Assembly (NCBI GenBank): GCA_031292755.1
Contig: JARLGM010000001.1
Coordinates: 62,001 to 126,000 of the forward strand
From: Candidatus Sulfopaludibacter sp.
GTDB taxonomy: Bacteria; Acidobacteriota; Terriglobia; Bryobacterales; Bryobacteraceae
Direction: 5' to 3'
Length of the DNA stretch: 64,000 bases
Below are positions 7,787 through 15,745 of the stretch, one piece after another. The translations under genes and the position numbers were made by a program. The stretch's first letter is position 1; the number at the start of each line of letters is the position of its first letter. The notes beneath the pieces are model-generated. The model did not search any database, was not told where the DNA came from, and saw only the letters and a list, made by a program, of their open reading frames with translations.

Positions 7787-9919
7787 CTACTTGACGGCCA
7801 GCGTGACACCGGACTGGCTGCTTCTGGCAGCGCCCAAAGAGCCAATCGAGACTACAATCGGCACGTTGGTTCCAACTTTCGCGCTCGGCGTCACCACCGC
7901 GTTAATCTGTACCAGGCCAGCCACCGCCAGGTAGGCCGCGCCCGCGTAGGTGACCACACAGGGCTGTCCGCCGATTTCCACGCGCACGGTCTTGCTATCG
8001 GCGACCGGGTTCGGAGCGCTGGTGAGGGGGATGACGTCTCCCGTAAGGGGGCTGTCGTCGGAGAGGATTCCCAAACCAGTTATGTAAATTGCAATGGTGT
8101 TGCCGCGCGGTTCGGCGTTCTTAGTGGAATTGACGGACGTCACAGTGCCGGTAGCGTCGTAGTTAATGATGGCTCCCTGCCCCTGTCCCAAGCCGCCAAA
8201 GGTGAACATCCCGGGATTCTCGGCAACAATTGTCACGCCGAACGGGATGGCCGTCGTGGAGCCGCCATTAATGACCGAGATGGATGCCTGCTGGCTGGGA
8301 AGGCTCAGCACCTCAGCCACTTCTTTCGGCACGATGGCGTTGATCTGGTTCAAGGAGGTCATCAGAATCGGCGCCGCCCGGGACACCGTATTGCCTTTGG
8401 CATCGGTGTAACTGAAAATCACGGTGATGGCGCCCCAAGTGGTGCCATAAGTCAGACAGTTGGTAGTGCCGTCGGTTACGCCGGGACAGCCCATGCCCAG
8501 AGGTTGCGCGGTGCTGGCCGTGGACGGACCCAGATTCTGCCCGAAGATGGAGATGATCTCCCGGGGCGCCACAGCGGCGGGGCTGCCGCCGGATGACACA
8601 ACGGGATCTGGTCCGCCTCCTGCCCACACCGATGCCTGCTGATAACTTGCCGCGTTGACGACCCCTGAGATACTCGGTTGGGTCGGGTCCAGGGAAACGA
8701 AGGGCGCCGTTACCGGTAGCAGGCCTGGATTGGTGGCCGGGGCTGGATTGGCTATTTTCAAGAACCAGGAGACCGGCAAACCACCGCTCTGCGGCACCGT
8801 AAAATAGGCTTGATTCACCGTAACCTGAAGCAACTGCCGGCTCAAATAGGTAGGTTGCGGCAGAGAGATCACTGCCCCGACCGGAGCGTCGGATGTTCCC
8901 TGTTGCAAGCTGACCGCAGTGGTGGTAAAAAAATTGTCGCCCACCAACGTAAAAACATAACTGCCGGTCACTGTGGTCCCAGCGAGTACCGCATTCACCG
9001 CGGTCGGAAAGATCGAAGTGATAGAAGGCGCGCCTGCGGCAATATTGAGAGTAACCGGAACGGTAAAACCGCCGTTTACGGTATTCGCGGCGGCGATGGT
9101 GATGGTTCCGCTGTAGGGACTCCCCGCGGGGTCGAGGGTGCTGATCGCGGTGTAGTCCAGGGTGACTGTAATGCCCACGAACGAACCGGGAAAAGCCGAA
9201 CTGCTGGCGGTGGTGGCGGCCAAGCCGTTCCCGCCACTCGCTGCAACGCGCAGCCAAACCGGCGTAGTCGCGCCCCCGCCAGAGCCCTTCGCGGTGACGT
9301 TCGCAACGGTTACGGTAAACGGAATGATGTCGCCGGTGGACGAAACGTTGATCACCTCGGACGGCGGCGTAGGGGCAAGGTCCGACGTAGTGAAGGAAAA
9401 GCCGAGACTGTTGATCTGGTTGCCGGACGCATCTGTTGGAAACCATGGGGATGTGATCGCCAGCTTCGACGGCGGATTGGAGATGGAAAGCGTCACATTC
9501 ACTATCAGCGGATTGAACGGCGCAGTAGTCGTGGTGACCGTGAAGAACCCGGCGTAGCTGCCCGCTGTGAGCGTGCTGGGGTTAGCCGTCACGGTCAGTG
9601 TCAGCGGCGATTTCCCCGTGGTAGGCGAGACGCTCAACCAACCGCAGCCGGTGTTTGAAGGGCCCAGACTGCAAATGTTGGCCCCGTTGTAGGTCATCTG
9701 GTACATGGCGACCACAACGTTGTTCACCGCCAGGATTTGACTGGAGTTCGCCGCGGGCAGGGTGGCTACCACCTTCTGCTGTTGAATCAATGGGGTAGCC
9801 CCCATCTGATAGCTGAAGTTGACCGCCGAGGGCGCAATGGTAGGCGTCTGAGCCTGCGCCGGCCAGCAACCTGCCAGCACCATCGTCATGACAATGCTCT
9901 TCAAGACACGCGTCTTCAT
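7787..9919 (-). CDS. Secreted TIGR03437-family C-terminal domain protein
   Basis: A 710-residue exported protein with an N-terminal signal peptide ending in PAQAQ. Residues 25-300 hold Ser/Thr/Gly-rich beta-sandwich (BACON/Ig-like) repeats. Landmarks of the acidobacterial TIGR03437 (Soli_cterm) domain occupy roughly residues 425-710: VNAASY, APREIISIFGQNLGP, QINAIVP, IAIYITGLGILSDD and VAGLVQINAVV. The stop codon abuts the anti-sigma stop on the other strand with no gap. Function is unknown; the architecture suggests an adhesive or surface-displayed protein. Confidence 0.88.
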   Translation of the reverse strand: MKTRVLKSIVMTMVLAGCWPAQAQTPTIAPSAVNFSYQMGATPLIQQQKVVATLPAANSSQILAVNNVVVAMYQMTYNGANICSLGPSNTGCGWLSVSPTTGKSPLTLTVTANPSTLTAGSYAGFFTVTTTTAPFNPLIVNVTLSISNPPSKLAITSPWFPTDASGNQINSLGFSFTTSDLAPTPPSEVINVSSTGDIIPFTVTVANVTAKGSGGGATTPVWLRVAASGGNGLAATTASSSAFPGSFVGITVTLDYTAISTLDPAGSPYSGTITIAAANTVNGGFTVPVTLNIAAGAPSITSIFPTAVNAVLAGTTVTGSYVFTLVGDNFFTTTAVSLQQGTSDAPVGAVISLPQPTYLSRQLLQVTVNQAYFTVPQSGGLPVSWFLKIANPAPATNPGLLPVTAPFVSLDPTQPSISGVVNAASYQQASVWAGGGPDPVVSSGGSPAAVAPREIISIFGQNLGPSTASTAQPLGMGCPGVTDGTTNCLTYGTTWGAITVIFSYTDAKGNTVSRAAPILMTSLNQINAIVPKEVAEVLSLPSQQASISVINGGSTTAIPFGVTIVAENPGMFTFGGLGQGQGAIINYDATGTVTSVNSTKNAEPRGNTIAIYITGLGILSDDSPLTGDVIPLTSAPNPVADSKTVRVEIGGQPCVVTYAGAAYLAVAGLVQINAVVTPSAKVGTNVPIVVSIGSLGAARSSQSGVTLAVK

Positions 9920-9966
9920 GCACTATGTATCGGATGAGCGCGGGAAAAACTTGAGGGGCACGGTTG

Positions 9967-9972
9967 TACACT
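9967..9972 (+). promoter_or_regulatory. Candidate -10 element for a leaderless cupin mRNA
   Basis: TACACT lies 6 bases before the ATG at 9979, and no ribosome site is present. The spacing would put transcription initiation at or next to the start codon. No -35 element can be recognised. Confidence 0.35.
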
Positions 9973-9978
9973 ACGGGT

Positions 9979-10401
9979 ATGCCGTACTCCCGACGCGATC
10001 TCGCCCTGCTCCTGCCTGCCTTAACGGCTGCCACTGCCGCCGCGCAGGACCCCAAGGGCCCCCTGCCCAGTAAGGTCTACAAATTTGAAGACCTGCCGGT
10101 TAAGGTCAACGGGCAGAACAAGTCTCGTGCCGTCCTCAACGGAGAACTGCATTCCGGTTTCCCGGTGGAGCTGCACATCACCGAGCTGGCCGCCGGGCAA
10201 TCTCCCCACGCCCCGCACAAACACGATCACGAGGAGATCGTGATGCTGCGATCGGGCCAGCTCGACATGACCATCAGCGGCCAGACAACCCGCGCCACCG
10301 CCGGTTCGGTGATCTACGTGGCATCCAATGAAGTGCACGGATCGCGCAATCCCGGCCCGGATCCGGCGATGTACTTCGTGATCGCGCTGGGCCGCGGGTG
10401 A
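9979..10401 (+). CDS. Secreted cupin domain protein
   Basis: A 140-residue small cupin with an exported N-terminus: MPYSRRDLALLLPAL followed by an alanine-rich stretch ending in AAAQ, which resembles a Tat signal (SRRDL). Cupin motif 1 is visible as PHAPHKHDHEEIVMLRSG, with metal-ligand histidines and a glutamate. Motif 2 follows with GSVIYVASNEVHGSRN. The likely role is binding a metal and a small substrate in the periplasm; the reaction is unknown. It converges with the lipoprotein gene at 10406 with only 4 bases between stops. The ATG at 9979 is preferred over the in-frame TTG at 9964. Confidence 0.82.
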   Translation: MPYSRRDLALLLPALTAATAAAQDPKGPLPSKVYKFEDLPVKVNGQNKSRAVLNGELHSGFPVELHITELAAGQSPHAPHKHDHEEIVMLRSGQLDMTISGQTTRATAGSVIYVASNEVHGSRNPGPDPAMYFVIALGRG

Positions 10402-10405
10402 ACAG

Positions 10406-10816
10406 TCACCGCTTCGTGGCCGCGGTCAGCCGGTTTTCCAGATCGTACAGAAACTCCTGCAAGGCTTTCCGGTCCGCGGCCTGCCATTTCACCACCACGA
10501 AGTAGCGGCCCACCTCGAAAAACACGGTGTCCGCGCTGGGCCGCCACCGTTGCGCCAGAAGCGTCCCCACGGCAGCGGACGACAACCGATAGACGCGCGC
10601 CTGAAGCTTTCCGGGCCCTTGGTAAGATGCCTCGCGGAGGCGCTCCACTTCGTTGCGCGGCACCGGATCGGGCGCTTCGGAGACCGGCAGGTCGTGCACT
10701 TCGCCACGACGCCACGAACCGGCCACGGATTCCGGAAAGAGGTCCCGCGGCAGTTCGGCTTCTTTCCGGCATCCGGCGAAAAACAAGGGGCTTAACAACC
10801 AGTTTCTGCGCTTCAT
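10406..10816 (-). CDS. Putative lipoprotein of unknown function
   Basis: A 136-residue protein starting MKRRNWLLSPLFFAGC, which is a lipoprotein signal peptide with a lipobox-like FAGC. The mature part has no motif I recognise. It contains a predicted alpha/beta region around VYRLSSAAVGTLLAQRW and a C-terminal helix (ALQEFLYDLENRLTA). An alternative ATG at 10834 adds six residues and has GGAG close upstream; I prefer 10816 because it gives the cleaner signal. Its start faces the small membrane protein gene at 10868, so the two promoters overlap in about 50 bases. Confidence 0.6.
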   Translation of the reverse strand: MKRRNWLLSPLFFAGCRKEAELPRDLFPESVAGSWRRGEVHDLPVSEAPDPVPRNEVERLREASYQGPGKLQARVYRLSSAAVGTLLAQRWRPSADTVFFEVGRYFVVVKWQAADRKALQEFLYDLENRLTAATKR

Positions 10817-10854
10817 CCCTCTCGATTCTTGCATGTCTCCGGAAAGCCAGGTGA

Positions 10855-10860
10855 TACCAT
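10855..10860 (+). promoter_or_regulatory. Candidate -10 element for a leaderless small membrane protein mRNA
   Basis: TACCAT lies 7 bases before the ATG at 10868, with no ribosome binding site in between. The arrangement matches that seen before several other genes of the window. Confidence 0.3.
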
Positions 10861-10867
10861 CGCATTT

Positions 10868-11014
10868 ATGGCGAAGTTTAAGCCGGCAAGGGGAAAAAGC
10901 AAAAGCCCCGTTGCCCCTCAGGGCGGGTTGCCGTGCGTCATCCTGGTGATCCTCGGAATGATTCTGGTGATGCTATTTCTGTACTTTGTGATGACCGGAT
11001 CCTCGACGAAATAA
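10868..11014 (+). CDS. 48-residue single-pass membrane microprotein
   Basis: A very short ORF encoding a basic N-terminus ([14 protein letters not shown]), a short linker and one strong transmembrane helix ([19 protein letters not shown]), ending GSSTK. The basic-then-hydrophobic order predicts an inner-membrane anchor with the N-terminus in the cytoplasm. Its stop is 5 bases before the ATG of rph, so it likely leads the rph-rdgB transcript. No family recognised. Similar microproteins often modulate membrane complexes, but nothing here shows which one. Confidence 0.6.
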   Translation: MAKFKPARGKSKSPVAPQGGLPCVILVILGMILVMLFLYFVMTGSSTK

Positions 11015-11019
11015 CAAAC

Positions 11020-11736
11020 ATGCGAACAGACACTCGAAAGCCCGACCAGGCCCGGCCGGTGGAGATACTCACCGGAGTCCTCAAGACCGCGGAAGGATCC
11101 GCGCTGATCAAAGTGGGCAACACCCACGTGCTGTGCGCCGCCAGCGTGGAGGATACGGTGCCGCCGTTTCTGCGCAACTCGGGCAAAGGGTGGGTCACGG
11201 CGGAGTACTCCATGCTGCCCCGCGCCACGGCCAAACGGACGCCGCGCGAAGTGACCAAGGGCCGCGCGTCGGGCCGGACGCACGAAATCCAGCGGCTGAT
11301 CGGCCGTTCCATGCGCTCGGTGGTGGACGTGACTGCCCTCGGCGAACGGACCGTGGTTTTGGACTGCGATGTGATTCAGGCGGATGGCGGCACGCGCACC
11401 GCGTCCATCACGGGCGCCTTCGTGGCGCTGGCTCTGGCGTTGCGCCAAATGGTGGATTTCGGCGTGCTCCGCACCGTGCCGCTGCGCGATTACGTGGCCG
11501 CCACCAGCGTGGGACTGGTCCGCGGTATCCCCATGCTGGACCTGTGCTATGAAGAGGATTCGCAGGCCGACGTCGATATGAACGTGGTGATGACCGGCGG
11601 TGGCAAGTTCATCGAGGTGCAGGCCACGGCGGAACATTCTCCTTTCGACGACGGACAGATGGGCCAACTGGTCGACCTGGCGCGCGATGGCATTGCCCAC
11701 CTTGTGGAACTCCAAAGGAAGGTGACCGGGCTTTGA
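11020..11736 (+). CDS. rph: Ribonuclease PH
   Basis: A 238-residue phosphorolytic 3'-5' exoribonuclease that trims tRNA 3' ends. Motifs typical of RNase PH are present: [34 protein letters not shown] (phosphate and hexamer-contact arginines), [16 protein letters not shown], and [20 protein letters not shown] with the catalytic aspartates. Length is normal. The ATG at 11020 gives the correct N-terminus. It overlaps rdgB by 4 bases (TTGA), the common rph-rdgB pairing in which both genes clean up nucleotides and RNA. Confidence 0.96.
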   Translation: MRTDTRKPDQARPVEILTGVLKTAEGSALIKVGNTHVLCAASVEDTVPPFLRNSGKGWVTAEYSMLPRATAKRTPREVTKGRASGRTHEIQRLIGRSMRSVVDVTALGERTVVLDCDVIQADGGTRTASITGAFVALALALRQMVDFGVLRTVPLRDYVAATSVGLVRGIPMLDLCYEEDSQADVDMNVVMTGGGKFIEVQATAEHSPFDDGQMGQLVDLARDGIAHLVELQRKVTGL

Positions 11737-12311
11737 GCCGCCTGTACTGCGCCACGGGAAACGCCGGGAAGTTAAGCGAATTCCGCCTGGCGGCCGTGCG
11801 GACCGGTCTGGAAATTGAGGGTGTGCCCGATTTCAAGACGATTCCGCCCTGCTTCGAGGACGGCGCGACCTTCAGCGAGAATGCGATCAAGAAGGCCCGC
11901 CATTATGCGGCGTACGTGAAGGACCCGGTGTTCGCGGACGATTCCGGCCTGGTGGTGGAAGCGTTGGATGGCGCTCCCGGCGTGTATTCGGCGCGTTATG
12001 CCGGGCCCGCTGCCACCGACGAAGCGAACAATCGCCTGCTGCTGGAAAAGCTCCGCGGCATCACCAACCGGGCAGCGAGTTTCGTTTGCCTGATTGCGCT
12101 GGTGGAGGGCGGCCGGCAGCGGGGCATCTTCGCCGGACGGGTGGACGGCGTCATCCTGGACGAGCCGCGCGGTTCCAGCGGGTTCGGGTACGATCCCTTG
12201 TTCTACTGCCCGCCTCTCGGCTGCACCTTCGGCGAAGCCTCGGAAGAGCAGAAATTCGAGGTTAGCCACCGGGGGCAGGCTTTCCGTTCGATGCTGGCGA
12301 GACTCCGGTAA
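11733..12311 (+). CDS. rdgB: RdgB/HAM1 non-canonical purine NTP pyrophosphatase
   Basis: A 192-residue XTP/dITP diphosphatase that removes deaminated purine nucleotides before they enter DNA or RNA. Recognisable motifs are CATGNAGK at the start, [25 protein letters not shown] with the metal-binding aspartates, [11 protein letters not shown], and [10 protein letters not shown] at the end. It starts with TTG inside the last codons of rph (4-base overlap), so translation should be coupled. Its stop is 4 bases from the stop of the MgtC-like gene on the opposite strand. Confidence 0.95.
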   Translation: MSRLYCATGNAGKLSEFRLAAVRTGLEIEGVPDFKTIPPCFEDGATFSENAIKKARHYAAYVKDPVFADDSGLVVEALDGAPGVYSARYAGPAATDEANNRLLLEKLRGITNRAASFVCLIALVEGGRQRGIFAGRVDGVILDEPRGSSGFGYDPLFYCPPLGCTFGEASEEQKFEVSHRGQAFRSMLARLR

Positions 12312-12315
12312 GGAG

Positions 12316-12762
12316 TCACTGCGTTTTGTCCGCTTTGGCGGCATCCATTTTCTGCTTCCAGGGCAACAAGACCCGCAGGGTAAACAGATTGATGGCGGCG
12401 ATGGTCACCGCTACGATATAGCGCTCCTGCGCGACTGCCGCACCCAACACACCGGTGGTCCAGATACTGGCCGCGGTGGCGGTGCCGTGGACGTTGCCTT
12501 CGCTCTTCAGGATGGCGCCACCGCCGATGAATCCGATGCCGGCCACCAGCCCCTGAATGATCCGGCTCTGCGCCGCGAGATCCGATGAGCTTGCCAGCAG
12601 TACGTACCCACAACTGGCCATGGCCACCAGGGGAAAGGTGCGGACGCCCACGCTATGAGCTTCCTTCTCGCGGTGCCACCCCACGGGCATCGCCAGCAGG
12701 TAGGCCACGGCCAGACGCAGGATCTCATACGCCTGGTCCGGCATGCCCGACGGTTTCAACAT
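12316..12762 (-). CDS. MgtC/SapB family membrane protein
   Basis: A 148-residue polytopic protein with about four hydrophobic helices and the family motif GIGFIGGGAI, followed by HGTATAASIWTTGVLGAA. MgtC-family members act in magnesium adaptation and ATP-synthase regulation in other bacteria; here the role is only inferred. The C-terminal ACT-like extension of long MgtC proteins is absent. I use the ATG at 12762, which has TATAAA exactly 6 bases upstream on the same strand; ATG 12744 is an alternative. It diverges from the coiled-coil gene. Confidence 0.88.
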   Translation of the reverse strand: MLKPSGMPDQAYEILRLAVAYLLAMPVGWHREKEAHSVGVRTFPLVAMASCGYVLLASSSDLAAQSRIIQGLVAGIGFIGGGAILKSEGNVHGTATAASIWTTGVLGAAVAQERYIVAVTIAAINLFTLRVLLPWKQKMDAAKADKTQ

Positions 12763-12768
12763 ACGTGT

Positions 12769-12774
12769 TTTATA
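12769..12774 (-). promoter_or_regulatory. Candidate -10 element of leaderless mgtC-like mRNA
   Basis: On the minus strand TATAAA is followed after 6 bases by the ATG at 12762, so transcription would begin at or next to the start codon. No ribosome site is present. No convincing -35 is visible. Confidence 0.4.
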
Positions 12775-12801
12775 CCACTTTCATGACAAAAACATTTCCT
12801 G

Positions 12802-12807
12802 TACATT
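12802..12807 (+). promoter_or_regulatory. Candidate -10 element of the coiled-coil gene
   Basis: TACATT lies 7 bases before the ATG at 12815 and faces the equivalent element of the MgtC-like gene, giving a divergent pair of probable leaderless promoters within 52 bases. Confidence 0.35.
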
Positions 12808-12814
12808 ATGTTAT

Positions 12815-14374
12815 ATGCAGAACAGTCGCGATTCGTCTGTCTGGCGAAGCCTCGCTGTCGCTTTTGGCGATGGGCTGGCTTTCAGCGTTGGCATGAAACT
12901 CGGTCAGAACGCCGGCCGCGGGTCCGTCGCAGCCCCGCCGGGCGATACGGGCCCGGTCGCGCTCCGCCTGGAACAGATGGAGCAGCGGATCGCCGAAATC
13001 GAACAGCGCCCGCTCGCCTTAGCCTCCCCTGAAAAAGGCGCGGCGGCCGCCCATCCGTTCGATCAAAAGGTCCTGGAGGCGGTAATCAATGCGCTGGACG
13101 CGCGCCTGCACGAACACGCCGGGCAGGTGGAGCGGCAGATTACCGAACTGCAGGCCAAAGTCACCATCGAACTCAAAACGCTGCACCAGCAGGATCGCTC
13201 CATCGCCGACGGACTGCAGGCCCGCATCGAGGAACTTCAGAAGCAGTTCACCGATCGACTGGCCGCCGTCCGGCAATCGGCGGAAGCGGACCGCCGAGCC
13301 ATCCAGGAGCATTTCGCCGCGCTGCGCCGCGAGGTGGCCGGACTGGTAGCCGATCATTTTCAGTCCCGTGGCGCGGAACTCCAGGAGCAGTTCGCGGGAC
13401 AACTGGAGGCACTTCGAACTGAGGCGGAATCCGATCGCCTCGCCGCCCGGCAACAATTCGCCGCCCTGCGTGAGGAAGTGTCCGCTGTGGTTGCGGAGAG
13501 CGCGCGGTCCGGGGTCGCTCTGCGGGAGCAGTTGTCGGGCGAACTCGAAGCGATCCGCCAGAACGGAGAAGCCGGGCGTCAGGCGATGCAGGAGCAGGTC
13601 GCCGCGCTGCGCGACGAAGTGGATAGTGCGATTACCCAAAACTCCCAGTTCCGCTTCGACTTGCGGGAGCAGTTGTCGGGCGAACTCGAGGCGATCCGCC
13701 AGAGCGGAGAAACCGGCCGCCAGGGGATGCAGGAGGGGTTCGCCGCCCTGCGTGACGAGGTGACGCGTGTGGTTGCGGAGAGCTCGCAGTCTGGCGATGC
13801 CCTGCGGGAGCAGTTGTCGGGCGAACTCGAAGCGATCCGCCAGGGTGGCGAGACCGGCCGTCAGGCGCTGCAGGAGCAGATCGCGACCATACGCCAGGAT
13901 GTCGCCGGCGTGGTTGCCACCCAATTGGAGGCATTGCGGAACCAGTTCCGGGAGGAACTGCGCCAGGCTGTGAGCGACGCGGCCACCACGGCCGTTTCCG
14001 CCGCGGATTCAGCCAACGAGGCACGCACCGCTCCCCTGCGAGCCGCCCTGGACGCCAAAGATCGGGAAATCGCCGAACTGCGCGCCCGCCTCACCGGTAA
14101 CGACGAGGCAACGCTCGATCTGCTGCAAGGCGTGGGGGAAATCTGCCGCCGGGCGGCGCAGCGAATTGCCGGGCCGCCGGCGCCTCCGGCGGAGATTTTG
14201 GCGGGTGGCGCGGAACCTCAGGCGGGAGCGGTGGCGCAAGATCCGGGACCCGCGGAGAGCGCCGACGTCCCTGGCTTCGCGCAGTCCCAGCCTCCGGGAA
14301 AGCTATGGCGCGTTCCGCTGGTTTCGTCCCTGGTGCTGACCACGGGCGCGATGTGGATGATGCATTACCTATAG
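12815..14374 (+). CDS. Repeat-containing coiled-coil protein with C-terminal membrane anchor
   Basis: About 519 residues. After an N-terminal segment (VWRSLAVAFGDGLAFSVGMK), the protein is almost entirely helical coiled coil rich in Glu, Gln, Arg and Ala. Five tandem units of 47-48 residues occupy about residues 141-376; each contains a version of LREQLSGELEAIRQ followed by GRQ and ALRDEV. The C-terminus is a Pro/Ala-rich linker and one hydrophobic segment (LVSSLVLTTGAMWMMHYL), suggesting a tail anchor. The longer upstream ATG at 12743 would overlap the divergent gene and is rejected. Function is unknown; a structural or tethering role is likely. Confidence 0.8.
   Translation: MQNSRDSSVWRSLAVAFGDGLAFSVGMKLGQNAGRGSVAAPPGDTGPVALRLEQMEQRIAEIEQRPLALASPEKGAAAAHPFDQKVLEAVINALDARLHEHAGQVERQITELQAKVTIELKTLHQQDRSIADGLQARIEELQKQFTDRLAAVRQSAEADRRAIQEHFAALRREVAGLVADHFQSRGAELQEQFAGQLEALRTEAESDRLAARQQFAALREEVSAVVAESARSGVALREQLSGELEAIRQNGEAGRQAMQEQVAALRDEVDSAITQNSQFRFDLREQLSGELEAIRQSGETGRQGMQEGFAALRDEVTRVVAESSQSGDALREQLSGELEAIRQGGETGRQALQEQIATIRQDVAGVVATQLEALRNQFREELRQAVSDAATTAVSAADSANEARTAPLRAALDAKDREIAELRARLTGNDEATLDLLQGVGEICRRAAQRIAGPPAPPAEILAGGAEPQAGAVAQDPGPAESADVPGFAQSQPPGKLWRVPLVSSLVLTTGAMWMMHYL
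13236..13943 (+). repeat. Five tandem 141/144-bp coding repeats (47-48 codons)
   Basis: Equivalent positions recur at 13236, 13380, 13521, 13662 and 13803. The first interval is 144 bases and the next three are exactly 141 bases. The last three copies share a near-identical DNA block around GAGCAGTTGTCGGGCGAACT, showing recent duplication or homogenisation. The first two are diverged. All preserve the reading frame and the heptad pattern. Confidence 0.9.
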
Positions 14375-14420
14375 CTGATTCTCCTTCCCGTCTTCTGAAA
14401 GATCGAGGCAGGAACGCCGG

Positions 14421-14426
14421 TATGCT
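14421..14426 (+). promoter_or_regulatory. Candidate -10 element before the SDR pseudogene
   Basis: TATGCT is 6 bases before the ATG at 14433, with no ribosome site. It is the same arrangement as at several intact genes, so a promoter may survive on the broken gene. Confidence 0.3.
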
Positions 14427-14432
14427 GAAATC

Positions 14433-15215
14433 ATGAAGTTATTCGTCACTGGAGCAAGCGGTTACATCGGCCAGGTTGTTGTCGAGCATGCCGTGAAGGC
14501 CGGACACACGGTGGAAGGGCTGGCGCGGAATGAAGAGTCGGCTCGCAAGGTCGCGCGTCTGGGCGCCACGCCTGTGATGGGCGATCTCGGGTCCTCTGGC
14601 GTACTTGCGGCAGCCGCGGCGCGGGCCGACGCGGTACTTCACCTGGCCTATACGCACGATTTCAGTCTCGATTATTCGGTCGTGACCGATATCGAAGTGA
14701 AAGCCGTAGCGCGCTGGTGGCAGGCGCCGGAAGAAAGCCGGTGGTGACCACCTCCGGTACGGCAGTGGTGGCGCCCGCGCCGGAAGCTTCTTCGTTCCGG
14801 CATTGATGCAGCAAGCCGCAAAGCACGGTGTGTCCGCATATGGGTGGACGGGCCGCGTAAGCGCACCAGCGACGTCGACGTGGACGACGTTGCCCGCTTT
14901 TATTTGCTGGCAGCACAAACCGCTCCTGCCGGCGCATTGTATAGCTGCACCGGTGAGACGGACATTTCGACAGAAGAGTTAGCCCAGGCAGTAGGAGAGG
15001 CGGTGGGAGTTCCGGCACGGGCCTTGCCGCGAACCGAAGTGCAGGCGCTTTGGGGCGGGTTTCTGACGGATTTCGTGGATTACGATAACCGGTCGTCCAG
15101 CGGGAAGGCCCGCCGGGAACTGGGCTGGCGTCCGCAGGCAGCGTACGGGCTGCTGGACGACATTGTGAAGGGTTCGTATCGCGACCTTGCGGCACGGCTG
15201 CGGATGCGAGACTAG
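14433..15215 (+). pseudogene. Decayed NAD(P)-binding SDR/epimerase-like gene
   Basis: The first part encodes an intact Rossmann N-terminus (MKLFVTGASGYIGQVVVEHA) as far as about 14720. The reading then shifts: one frame continues with PVVTTSGTAVVAPAPEASS, another holds FVPALMQQAAKHGVSAY, and from about 14845 the original frame resumes with TSDVDVDDVARFYLLAA to the stop at 15215. Compared with intact atypical SDRs there are at least two frameshifts, plus loss of roughly 60-70 residues around the active-site region between PEASS and FVPAL. The product would be non-functional. Confidence 0.8.
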
Positions 15216-15219
15216 AGGT

Positions 15220-15696
15220 ATGGCAAAGCAAGAGACCGTCTCTCTCCGCAAGCACCTGGCCGATCTGCTGCGGATGAAGGGTGCCCACGTGAATCTGGAG
15301 GCGGCCGTGGCCGACTTCCCGGTGGCTCTGCGCGGAGTCAAGCCGCGGGGCGCGCCGCACACCGCCTGGCAACTCCTGGAGCATTTGCGCATCGCGCAGC
15401 AAGACATCCTGGACTTCAGCCGCAATCCCAAGTACCGGGAGAAGAAATTTCCCGACGACTATTGGCCGGCCACCGAAGCCCCGCCCAGCGAAGAGGCGTG
15501 GGACGCCAGCATCCGGCAGTTTCAGACTGACCTGAAGGAGATGCAGGAACTGGTGGCCGATACCAAGCTCGATCTGCTGACCAAAATCCCGCATGGCACG
15601 GGCCAGACAATGCTTCGTGAAGCGTTGCTTATGGCCGATCATAACGCCTACCACCTGGGGCAGTTGGTGTTTTTACGGAAGATGCTGGAGGGGTAG
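15220..15696 (+). CDS. DinB-like superfamily protein
   Basis: A 158-residue four-helix-bundle protein of the DinB/YfiT type. Three metal-ligand histidines are recognisable: one in WQLLEHLRIAQQDIL and two in ADHNAYHLGQLVFLRKML near the C-terminus. Members are putative metal-dependent hydrolases or thiol transferases, often induced by stress. The ATG at 15220 comes 4 bases after the stop of the SDR pseudogene, so it may once have been cotranscribed with it. Substrate unknown. Confidence 0.85.
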   Translation: MAKQETVSLRKHLADLLRMKGAHVNLEAAVADFPVALRGVKPRGAPHTAWQLLEHLRIAQQDILDFSRNPKYREKKFPDDYWPATEAPPSEEAWDASIRQFQTDLKEMQELVADTKLDLLTKIPHGTGQTMLREALLMADHNAYHLGQLVFLRKMLEG

Positions 15697-15745
15697 GGAG
15701 CGTCGCCAGGAGGCCCATCCGGCCGTGCTATCCTGAATCGCGTCG

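Noticed and set aside
12743-12814. Longer N-terminus of the coiled-coil gene starting at 12743
   Set aside because: It would overlap the divergent MgtC-like gene, and a good start with a promoter-like hexamer exists at 12815.
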